Both the position numbers and the translations under genes were made by a program. 19,573 nucleotides of DNA, taken from contig JBILVB010000063.1 of NCBI GenBank assembly GCA_044370695.1, positions 1 to 19,573 on the forward strand, given 5' to 3'. This DNA comes from JBEIFW01 sp044370695 (GTDB lineage: Bacteria; Actinomycetota; Acidimicrobiia; Acidimicrobiales; Ilumatobacteraceae). Below the pieces are notes generated by a model that saw only the letters and a list, made by a program, of their open reading frames with translations, made no database searches and had not been told where the DNA came from. Positions 1 through 7,390 of this stretch are shown in pieces (the stretch's first letter is position 1; each line of letters opens with the position of its first letter).

Positions 1-1
1 C

Positions 2-79
2 AACGCCTTCGCCGAGGTACTGGCCGAGTGGCGCAGCCGCGGGCTGCCCGGGATGGAGCTCACCGGCGCCGAGCCCTGA
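2..79 (+). CDS. C-terminal tail of an unidentified protein (5' end outside window)
   Basis: An open frame enters from the left edge and ends at TGA 77-79, giving 25 residues that finish in MELTGAEP. The third codon positions are almost all G or C (AAC GCC TTC GCC GAG and so on), as in the real genes of this window, which is the main reason to believe it is coding. The fragment is too short to recognise a family. It converges on the antiporter gene that ends 22 bp further on. Confidence 0.5.
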   Translation, partial: NAFAEVLAEWRSRGLPGMELTGAEP

Positions 80-101
80 CCGCCGCCGGGGCGTCGGCGG
101 C
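80..101. terminator. GC-rich hairpin between convergent genes
   Basis: CCGCCG (80-85) can pair with CGGCGG (95-100), and the alternative GCCGCC (82-87) with GGCGGC (96-101). The hairpin fills the 22-bp gap between the stop of the partial plus-strand gene and the stop of the minus-strand antiporter. There is no T-tract, so this is a candidate bidirectional terminator from position and stem only. Confidence 0.35.
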
Positions 102-1493
102 TCAAACCCCGGCAGAGGTCCCGGACGGGGTGAGACCCGGACCGGCTCGGCGCAGCGCCCAATCGACGAGCGGGCCGGTCATGGCCGTCGTGATCAACGC
201 CATGAGCACTCCGCCGACCTGCATCACGGGCGTCAGCACGCCGCTGTTGAGGCCCTCGAGCGCCACCACGAGCACGAGCAGACCCCGGCAGTTCATCAGC
301 ACGCCGATCACGTTGCCTTCACCCCAGCTCAGGCCGCCGAGCCGTCCGAACAGCAGGCCTCCGCCCCACTTGGCGACGACGCCGGCGACGAGGAACAGGG
401 CGAGGCCGACGAACGCCGAGCCGGTCAGCTTGGTCATGTCGGTCTGCAGGCCGGACACGGCGAGGAAGATCGGAAGGAACACGGCGATCACGATGTCGGA
501 GAGCCGTGACCGCAGTTGCGGCAACAACTGCGGTCGAGCGGGCATGACCGTTCCGGCGATGAACCCGCCCAGGATCACGTTCACCCCGATCCGATCGGCG
601 GCGTAGCCGAAGGCGATCGCCACGGCGACGAACACGACGAACTGGGTCTGCCCGAGGGGCGCTCCGTTCGCGAGGCCCCCCGAGAATCGCGCGAGCAGTG
701 GGCGAACCACGGCGAAGGCGACGACGAGCAGCACGACGAGCCCGAGCAGCCGCAGGGCGTGTGACGATGCCGCCTGCTCCCGGGCCACGCCCCGGGCGAC
801 GCCGAGCAGGAGGAACATCAGCGTCGTCACCACGGCGGCGACGGCGAGCGCCGTCGTCGCCATCCTCGTCTCGGTCAGGCCCTTCTCCTGCAGGATCCGA
901 GCCGCCACGGGGAAGGCCGTCACCGACAGCATCGCCGCGATCATCAGGATGAAGGCGATCTCGGACGGACGGCGGGCGGGATCGGCGAAGTTGCCCGTGA
1001 ACACCTCGCCGAACAGCACCGCCCCGACCGGGAACCCGGCGAGGACCGGCACGACGACCACGCCGACACCGACGGCCACCACGGCGCGGATCCGGCCCTT
1101 GAGCTTGGAGAGGTCGAGTTCGAGCCCGACGAGGAACATGAACAACAGCAAACCGATCTGGCCCAGGATCCCGAGAACGGAACGGGCCTGCACCGGGAAC
1201 AGGCAGTCGGTGATACTCGGGCCGGCTGCGCCTGCGGCCAGCGATCGGTCACAGGCGAGGACTCCCCACGGGTTGTCCCAGGAGAACACCTTCGGCCCGA
1301 GCAGGCTCGGGCCGAGGAGCACCCCGGCCACGATCTCCCCCACTACCCGGGGCTGCTTCAGCCGCACGAACAAAGCGCCCACGAGGCGGGCCGCCACGAG
1401 GATGATCGCGATGTCGAGCAGGACGAACGCGAGCACCTGATCGCCAGGAAGGCTGGGGGGCTTGGCCTGCGCAAGGACGGTCAGTGTGATCAT
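102..1493 (-). CDS. CPA2-type cation/proton antiporter, 463 aa
   Basis: This is a polytopic membrane protein made almost entirely of hydrophobic helices, with the feel of the KefB/NapA-like Na+(K+)/H+ exchanger domain. Near the N-terminus it has RLKQPRVVGEIVAGVLLGPSLLG, the conserved entry region of this family (motif quoted in two parts: RLKQPRVVGEI and VAGVLLGPSLLG), then LLFMFLVGLELDLSKL and later ILGGFIAGTVMP. Expected role: exchange of a monovalent cation for protons across the cytoplasmic membrane. No C-terminal TrkA-N or TrkA-C regulatory domain is present, so it is the bare transport domain. The ATG overlaps the TGA of the upstream antiporter by four bases (ATGA), so the two are translationally coupled. 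It is the last gene of a five-gene minus-strand run that begins with a Ser/Thr kinase. The transported ion cannot be told from sequence. Confidence 0.9.
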   Translation of the reverse strand: MITLTVLAQAKPPSLPGDQVLAFVLLDIAIILVAARLVGALFVRLKQPRVVGEIVAGVLLGPSLLGPKVFSWDNPWGVLACDRSLAAGAAGPSITDCLFPVQARSVLGILGQIGLLLFMFLVGLELDLSKLKGRIRAVVAVGVGVVVVPVLAGFPVGAVLFGEVFTGNFADPARRPSEIAFILMIAAMLSVTAFPVAARILQEKGLTETRMATTALAVAAVVTTLMFLLLGVARGVAREQAASSHALRLLGLVVLLVVAFAVVRPLLARFSGGLANGAPLGQTQFVVFVAVAIAFGYAADRIGVNVILGGFIAGTVMPARPQLLPQLRSRLSDIVIAVFLPIFLAVSGLQTDMTKLTGSAFVGLALFLVAGVVAKWGGGLLFGRLGGLSWGEGNVIGVLMNCRGLLVLVVALEGLNSGVLTPVMQVGGVLMALITTAMTGPLVDWALRRAGPGLTPSGTSAGV

Positions 1494-3532
1494 GACGCCT
1501 TCCCCTCTTCCGATGCCTGGGCGGTTCGATTTGCCAACGACAGTTCGGCGAGCGGACCTCGTTCCCCGAACGACGAGCGGACCACGACCAATGGTTGGCG
1601 GGTGCCGAGCAGCTCCCGCTCGACCTTCGCGTCGATGCCCTCGGACAGCGGTTCGATGCGAACGTCCGGTTCGCCGTGCGTCGGGACGACGGTGACGCCA
1701 GCCCGTTCGAAGGCGGTCGTCACCTGGACCGCGGAGCGGCCACCCCCGGTCACGGACAGCGAACCACCGAACCCGCGGATCGCCCGGACCGCGAATTCGG
1801 CCGCGGCGTCGGTCCCGCTGCTCGTCACGGCGATCGATGCCGGCGACCAGGTCTCGGGCGGGCGGGCGATCACGGCGACGTCCGCGGTCGAGTGGGCCAG
1901 CACGGCGTCGACCATCGCCCGTTGGGTCTCGTAGTCGGAGCCGGGATCGGGGAACCGGACGAGGACCAGGTCGGCCCCCGCCTCGCCGACCGCGGCGGCG
2001 CTGTCCGCAGTCGGGTCGGCCGATCGGCGACTCGTGACGTTCACCGGTACCCCGCCGTCGAGCCCGGCGCGCCGTGCCTCGTCGGCAACCCGAAGCGCCT
2101 CGAGCGTGCCCGACAACGGGGCGGAGGCCGGTTGGAGGAGGGTCACCACCGTGTCCCGGGACCCGAGAGCCGTCGCCAGGCCCGAGAGCGGCCCGACGTC
2201 CTCGGGACGGCTCGTGACGACGTGCACCCGGTAGCCCCGGGCCCGGGCCGCCCGAGCGCGTTCGGCCTCGGCGATGTCACGTTGCAGGATCCGATCCGGG
2301 TACACCAAGCGCAGTAGCGGTCCAGCCATCACCGTCGTGGTCAGCGCGGCGAGCACCAACATCGTGAACACCTGCTCGTCGAACACGCCGACCGTGAGGC
2401 CGATCCGCATGATCACGAGTTCCGCCAACCCCCGGGTGTTCACCAGGACCCCGACGGCCAGGCACTGACGCCCGCGCACGCCCGTGACGCGTGCCGCCGT
2501 GGCGCCTCCGACGAGCTTGCCGGCGCTGGCCACGAGCAACACGGCGAGCGCCGGGAGCACGTTCTGCGCACCGAGACCCTTGACATCGACGCCGAGGCCG
2601 GTCACGACGAAGAACACCGGCAGCAGCAGCCCGGTCGCGACCGGCTCGAAGCGTTCCTGCAGCGCAGCCGCCAAGCGACCATCGGTCCCGCGGGGGAACG
2701 ACGCGCCGAACAGGAAGGCGCCGAGGAGCAAGGCGAGTCCGATGAACTCCGTGGCGAACACCGACACCATCAGCCCGATCACCGCGACCGCTTGGATGCC
2801 GAGGGTCAGCCCGTCGCGGTCGAAGGCCACGGCGATCGTTCGCCGCAGCAGAGGCCGGCCGACCAGGAACAACGACCCGATGATCAACGCCAGGCCACCC
2901 AGCGTGACCGGCACCGAGGCGAGTCCCCCGGCCGTCGCGATCGCCAGGACGCCGGTGAGTATCGCGAACGTGACCACGTCGTCGATCGCAGCCGACGACA
3001 CGAGCATCATCCCGAGCGGGATCCGAAACAGCCCGCGATCGGTGAGCACGCGAGCCAGGATCGGGAACGCCGTGCCGCAGATGCACACCCCGATGAACGT
3101 GGCGAACCCGATGAACCCGACCGCCTTGCCGCCGACGACGTCGTGGTCCGGGTGGAGCAAGGGACCGAGCACCACCGTACCGAGGACGAACGACAACAGG
3201 ATGGACGACAACGACACCGTCGCCGCCCGCCGACCGTTCGAGCGCAGGACCTTCGGGTCGATCTCCAGCCCGATCAGGAACATGAAGATGACGAGGCCGA
3301 ACTCGCTGAGGATCCGCAGGTACGGGCGGATCTCCAGCGGGAACAGCACCGCCGGGAGGTCACCGGGGAGTAGACCCAACAGGCTCGGGCCGAGTGCGAT
3401 GCCGGCGACGATCTCGCCGATGACCGCGGGTTGACCGACCCGCCGGAACAGGCTCCCGACCACTCGGGCGACCACCAGCACGACCGCCAGCGCAAGGAAG
3501 GTGCGCGCAGCGAGTTCGCCGGGATCGGTCAC
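1490..3532 (-). CDS. CPA2-type cation/proton antiporter with C-terminal USP-like region, 680 aa
   Basis: The first roughly 400 residues form a cation/proton exchanger membrane domain (RRVGQPAVIGEIVAGIALG near the N-terminus, then FGLVIFMFLIGLEIDPKVL). The remaining 280 residues are soluble. They begin at about ARARGYRVHVVTSRPEDVG and show alternating strand/helix patterns with clusters such as ADLVLVRFPDPGSDYE and TADVAVIARPP, which resemble tandem universal-stress-protein-like nucleotide-binding folds. Such C-terminal domains are thought to regulate the transporter. The start is GTG at 3532, 12 bp after the stop of the FHA-protease gene, with no strong Shine-Dalgarno sequence, so translation probably depends on the gene before it. 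It overlaps the next antiporter by four bases. The pair may act as a heteromer, which is inference. Confidence 0.88.
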   Translation of the reverse strand: MTDPGELAARTFLALAVVLVVARVVGSLFRRVGQPAVIGEIVAGIALGPSLLGLLPGDLPAVLFPLEIRPYLRILSEFGLVIFMFLIGLEIDPKVLRSNGRRAATVSLSSILLSFVLGTVVLGPLLHPDHDVVGGKAVGFIGFATFIGVCICGTAFPILARVLTDRGLFRIPLGMMLVSSAAIDDVVTFAILTGVLAIATAGGLASVPVTLGGLALIIGSLFLVGRPLLRRTIAVAFDRDGLTLGIQAVAVIGLMVSVFATEFIGLALLLGAFLFGASFPRGTDGRLAAALQERFEPVATGLLLPVFFVVTGLGVDVKGLGAQNVLPALAVLLVASAGKLVGGATAARVTGVRGRQCLAVGVLVNTRGLAELVIMRIGLTVGVFDEQVFTMLVLAALTTTVMAGPLLRLVYPDRILQRDIAEAERARAARARGYRVHVVTSRPEDVGPLSGLATALGSRDTVVTLLQPASAPLSGTLEALRVADEARRAGLDGGVPVNVTSRRSADPTADSAAAVGEAGADLVLVRFPDPGSDYETQRAMVDAVLAHSTADVAVIARPPETWSPASIAVTSSGTDAAAEFAVRAIRGFGGSLSVTGGGRSAVQVTTAFERAGVTVVPTHGEPDVRIEPLSEGIDAKVERELLGTRQPLVVVRSSFGERGPLAELSLANRTAQASEEGKAS

Positions 3533-3544
3533 GGCGAGTTCGCG

Positions 3545-5017
3545 TCAGACCGGGACGCGAACGCGGATGTCACCCTGCCGGCCACTGCTGAGCACGATGG
3601 TGAACGGGACCTGGTCGCCATCGCGCACGCCCCGGACGGCCTGGCAGTACGACTGCAGCGTTCCGTTGAGCTCCTTGCCGTCGACGGCGACGAGCACCAC
3701 CGGCTCGGTCCCGAAGCCGGCGTTCGCGGCCGGCGATTCAGGCGTGGCGAACGGCACGATGATGCCGCCGTCGACGACGGGGAGGTCGAAGTCATCGAAG
3801 TCGCGCTCGGTCGTCGGATAATCGAACGACATCCCCGTGTAGAAGATCGACTTGCCCGTCCGCAGCCGGCCGACGATCTCCTTCACCCGATCGGCGCCCA
3901 CGGCGTAGTTCTGACCCTGGATCGGTCGACCGCCGCGCTGCGTGAGCCCGGCGGAGTTGACGCCGACCAGTTCGCCGGAGGAGTTGATGAGCGGACCGCC
4001 GGAGTTCCCCGGGTTGATCTGCGCCGTGTGGAGCACCACGTTCGGGTAGCTCGGAACGTCGAGTGACTGCGCGTCCCAGGTCGTGTTCACCGCAGAGATG
4101 TTCCCGGCCGTGAACACCAACGTCGGGCTCGCCGATGCCGTGCCGGGGTACCCGAGCGCGATCACCCGGTCGCCCTGTTTGAAGTCGGTCTGCTTCCCGA
4201 TGGGAAGGGTTCTCAGGTTCCGGCGGTCCGACACCCGCAGCACGGCGAGGTCTTCACAGGGCGCCGATCCGATGAGCACCGCCGGCTGCTTGTCGGTTCC
4301 CAGTCCCACGGACCACGCCGTGCCGGAGTTGACCACGTGCTGGTTGGTGACGATCAGACCCTGCTCGGCGTCGAGCACCCAGCCGGTGCCGCTCCCCGTC
4401 GAGCGGCCGTTGACCGACGCGCCGATAAGCACCGTCGAGCGCTTGGCCTCCTCGAACAGTTCCTGATCGGTAGCTTCGCCGCCGCCGCGCAGGACGACGA
4501 AGCCGACCACCGCCACGAGCACCACGACCGCAGCGATCGCCCCGACGATCAGGCCCTTGCCCTTGCCACCTCCGGTGGCGGCCGGCGGCGGCGGGACCGA
4601 CACCGGGGGCGGCGCAACGTTCACCGGAACGGCGATCGGAGGCGACGACGGGGGGCTTGCCGGCCGGCCTGCGAACTCCGCCGGGGTCTCCACCACGGTG
4701 CCCGGGGAGCTCACCACCGTCGCCGGCGCCCCGCCGGCAAGGCCGAACTCGTGGGTGCCGAGCCGAAGCACGTCACCCGCCCGCAGCACGGTCGGCTCGC
4801 TGATCCGCCGCCCGTTGACGAACGTCCCGTTGGTCGATCGCAGGTCCTCCACCTCGACGGCGTCGCCCACCGGTCGCAGCCGCGCGTGGTGTCGGGACAA
4901 GCGGTCGTCGTCCAGTTGCAGGTCGCAATCCGGTTCGCGCCCGACGGTCATCGCGGTCTCGACGGGGATGACCTCGCCCTGGCGGGATCCGGCGAGTACT
5001 CGCAGAGAGGGTGCCAT
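3545..5017 (-). CDS. FHA domain - transmembrane - trypsin-like serine protease (HtrA type), 490 aa
   Basis: Residues 1-95 are an FHA domain with GRE (26-28), SRHHA (41-45) and STNGTFVNG (61-69), the phospho-threonine-reading loops. A Pro-rich linker (about 96-150) contains T107-V-V-E. A single membrane helix follows at about 155-177. The outer part is an HtrA-like chymotrypsin fold with His227 (TNQHVV), Asp256 (CEDLAVL) and Ser339 (NPGNSGG), so the triad is complete. The C-terminal 100 residues look like a PDZ-type domain. Topology therefore puts FHA in the cytoplasm and protease outside. AAGGAG lies six bases before ATG 5017. It is 32 bp downstream of the Hsp70-like gene, clearly in the same operon. 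The role inferred is a surface protease whose location or activity is tuned by a phosphorylated cytoplasmic partner. Confidence 0.92.
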   Translation of the reverse strand: MAPSLRVLAGSRQGEVIPVETAMTVGREPDCDLQLDDDRLSRHHARLRPVGDAVEVEDLRSTNGTFVNGRRISEPTVLRAGDVLRLGTHEFGLAGGAPATVVSSPGTVVETPAEFAGRPASPPSSPPIAVPVNVAPPPVSVPPPPAATGGGKGKGLIVGAIAAVVVLVAVVGFVVLRGGGEATDQELFEEAKRSTVLIGASVNGRSTGSGTGWVLDAEQGLIVTNQHVVNSGTAWSVGLGTDKQPAVLIGSAPCEDLAVLRVSDRRNLRTLPIGKQTDFKQGDRVIALGYPGTASASPTLVFTAGNISAVNTTWDAQSLDVPSYPNVVLHTAQINPGNSGGPLINSSGELVGVNSAGLTQRGGRPIQGQNYAVGADRVKEIVGRLRTGKSIFYTGMSFDYPTTERDFDDFDLPVVDGGIIVPFATPESPAANAGFGTEPVVLVAVDGKELNGTLQSYCQAVRGVRDGDQVPFTIVLSSGRQGDIRVRVPV

Positions 5018-5049
5018 CTCGATCTCCTTCGCTCAGGAATCCGCCGACG

Positions 5050-7269
5050 TCACTTCGGCTTGGTCTTGCTGTACACGGTGAGGAACAAACGATTGAACTC
5101 GGCCTGAATCCCCGCGTAATCGGTGTTCGCCGTGACCGCAAACCGTTCGTTCAGGACCGTGACCACCGATCCGCACTTCAACGTTCCGAGGAATCCGGCG
5201 TACGGCTCGATGCCCGCACCTCGCACGACGTATCCCGCGATCACCACCTCCTGGCAGCCGGCGATGTCGAAGTTGTCGACCGGGATGAACTGGACGTTCG
5301 CCTGGACACCACCGATCACCTGATCTCCCGAGCAGGTGAGGATGATCTCCCGCTGGTTGTTGACCAGGGTCGTGGCCTTGGACTGGTCCCGGAAGAAGAA
5401 CACCGCCGACTCGATCTCCGTGGCCGGGTTCGCCCGAGTGTACGCACGACCCGCAAGCGCGTCGGCGGGCGGGTCCGATCGGCCGCAGATCGGCGTGTTG
5501 TCGTAGATGTAGGCCGTCTCCACGAACGCCGGGTCGTTGAGCTCCTCCTTGGAGATCGTCAACGGCAACAGCGCCGCCGGCGTGACCTGGGCCTGGGCGG
5601 TGGTCGCCGTGGCCGCCTTCGTGGTCGCCGTCGTGGCCGACGCCTTCGTGGTCGCCGTCGTGGCCGACGCCTTCGTGGTCGCCGTCGTGGCCGACGCCTT
5701 CGTGGTCGCCGTCGTGGCCGCCGTCGTACCGATCGAACCGATCGAGCCGATCGTCGCCTTCACGGAGGTGTCCGCTGGGGTCGAGCCCGTCGTGGCCACA
5801 CTGGTCGACGTGGACGTGGACGTGGACGTGGCACGGCCGTCGTCGGAGCCGCCGCGCAGAACGAACAACAGCCCGACCACGACGACGACTGCGGCGACCG
5901 CCGCCCCGACGATCAACGGGGTCCGCGACTTGTTCGAACCCGCCGGTGCGGGAACCGGCGGCGGCGGGGTCCACGTCGCCGCCGCGGGCGCCGGCGCAAC
6001 GGGCGGCGGCGGAAGGCTGCCGGGTCCGGCCGGTTCCATCACCGTTGCGGCCACGGTGGCCGGTGACGGTGATGCAGGACCGGGTTCGACGACGGTGCCC
6101 GCCGTCGGGGGCACCGGGGCCGTCGGGGGAGCCGATTCGACGACGGTTCCCGGGACCGGCACGACCGGGGCCGGCGTGCCCAGCGAGCGTTCCTTGCTGG
6201 GCAGGGCCTGCCCGCCGACGGCACCGAGCGCCACGGCGGTCTTCGGATCACCCCGGCGCGACACCGTCACCCCCGGGAAACGCTCCCGCACGATGCGCTC
6301 GACGAGTCCGAGCCGTGACGCGCCGCCGGCGAGGTAGATCGAGGAGATGTCGCCCACGTCGAGATCGGCATCGTCGATCGTCTGCTGGAGCAGGTCGACG
6401 GATTCCTCGAGGTAGGGCTCGAGCAGATCGTCGAGCTCCTGGCGGGTGATCTGCTGCTGGACCATGCCGTTCGGCAAGCTGATCATCAAGTTCGCGACGT
6501 CGTTGACCGACAGGGTCTCCTTCGCCCGGCGGGCCTCGTTGCGCAACCGGACCGCCGCCTGTTGCCAGACGAGGTCGTCCGAGGTGTTGAGCCGCTCCCA
6601 CACCGCCGGATCGAGCCGCTCACCGGCGAAGTTGGCCACCACCTCGTCGAACAACTCACCGCCGAGGCGACCCTCGCCCCCGGGGCGGCCGACGACGACG
6701 AATCCTGCGCCGGTCGACTGCAGCACGGCGGTGTCGAACGTGCCGCCCCCGAGGTCGTACACGAGCACGTGGTCACCGGGCTGCACCCCGGCCTGTTCGG
6801 CGTACGCGACCGCCGCAGCGACCGGCTCGGGCACGAGCACCGGCGACGAGATCCCGGCCACCTCGGCCGCCCGCACCAATGCTGCGGTTCGCACCCGGGT
6901 CCACGTGGCAGGGTGGGTCAGGCGCACCTCGGCGGGTTCGGATCCCTGATGGCGGACGGCTTCGGCGAGCACGGGTCGCAACACCGCGGCCACGAGGTCG
7001 ACGACGGCGTACGAGCGTCCGCCCAACACCACGGGCGACGGTTCGCCGAGATGACGCTTCGGTGCTCGCATGGCACGCGACGGTTGCGATGTCGCCATGT
7101 CCTCGGCGGCTCGCCCGGCGAGGATCGCCCCGGATTCGCTCGCGAACACGACGGACGGCATCCGGCGTTCCCCGTTGATCTCGATGATCTCGGCCGCGCC
7201 GTTCCCGGCGACGGCGGCCACCGTGAAGCTCGTGCCGAAATCGATCGCCAAGCGCCACGGCGACGCCAT
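5050..7269 (-). CDS. Membrane-anchored Hsp70-like ATPase with extracytoplasmic sensor-like domain, 739 aa
   Basis: An Hsp70/actin-type nucleotide-binding domain fills residues 1-355: phosphate-1 loop DFGTSFT (10-16), phosphate-2 loop DLGGGTFD (182-189) and adenosine motif LAGGASRLG (313-321). The peptide-binding domain of DnaK is absent. A Pro-rich linker with three T-V-(V/M)-E motifs (T375, T392, T409) leads to a membrane helix at about 451-471. Then come a Ser/Thr-rich stalk with 9-residue repeats and a C-terminal domain of about 170 residues with four cysteines (595, 646, 672, 699), resembling the PknH-type extracytoplasmic sensor. An upstream in-frame ATG at 7398 would overlap the kinase stop. 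I chose 7269 because GGAGGGG sits just before it and the Hsp70 fold starts there. Its predicted role is a nucleotide-dependent transmembrane switch, not a general chaperone. Confidence 0.88.
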   Translation of the reverse strand: MASPWRLAIDFGTSFTVAAVAGNGAAEIIEINGERRMPSVVFASESGAILAGRAAEDMATSQPSRAMRAPKRHLGEPSPVVLGGRSYAVVDLVAAVLRPVLAEAVRHQGSEPAEVRLTHPATWTRVRTAALVRAAEVAGISSPVLVPEPVAAAVAYAEQAGVQPGDHVLVYDLGGGTFDTAVLQSTGAGFVVVGRPGGEGRLGGELFDEVVANFAGERLDPAVWERLNTSDDLVWQQAAVRLRNEARRAKETLSVNDVANLMISLPNGMVQQQITRQELDDLLEPYLEESVDLLQQTIDDADLDVGDISSIYLAGGASRLGLVERIVRERFPGVTVSRRGDPKTAVALGAVGGQALPSKERSLGTPAPVVPVPGTVVESAPPTAPVPPTAGTVVEPGPASPSPATVAATVMEPAGPGSLPPPPVAPAPAAATWTPPPPVPAPAGSNKSRTPLIVGAAVAAVVVVVGLLFVLRGGSDDGRATSTSTSTSTSVATTGSTPADTSVKATIGSIGSIGTTAATTATTKASATTATTKASATTATTKASATTATTKAATATTAQAQVTPAALLPLTISKEELNDPAFVETAYIYDNTPICGRSDPPADALAGRAYTRANPATEIESAVFFFRDQSKATTLVNNQREIILTCSGDQVIGGVQANVQFIPVDNFDIAGCQEVVIAGYVVRGAGIEPYAGFLGTLKCGSVVTVLNERFAVTANTDYAGIQAEFNRLFLTVYSKTKPK
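5614..5721 (-). repeat. Four tandem 27-bp units in the Hsp70-like gene
   Basis: Units start at 5614, 5641, 5668 and 5695. The first three are identical and the fourth differs only in its last base. They encode the nine-residue unit TKASATTAT in the extracytoplasmic stalk. A shorter TGGACG hexamer run nearby (about 5806-5830) encodes Ser-Thr repeats, and an IGSIGSIG run lies between. Such perfect units are prone to copy-number change. Confidence 0.95.
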
Positions 7270-7390
7270 TCCGCCCCTCCCCTCGGTCGTTCGCCCGCAG
7301 CGAACGCAGGGGATGTTCTCACCCGCCGAACGGGCCAGTAAAGCCAACACGGACCACCGAACTCGGCGAACCGGCCGTTTCACCGAGTGT

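Noticed and set aside
5614..5721. Possible CRISPR array
   Set aside because: Repeats are directly tandem without spacers and in frame with a coding sequence.
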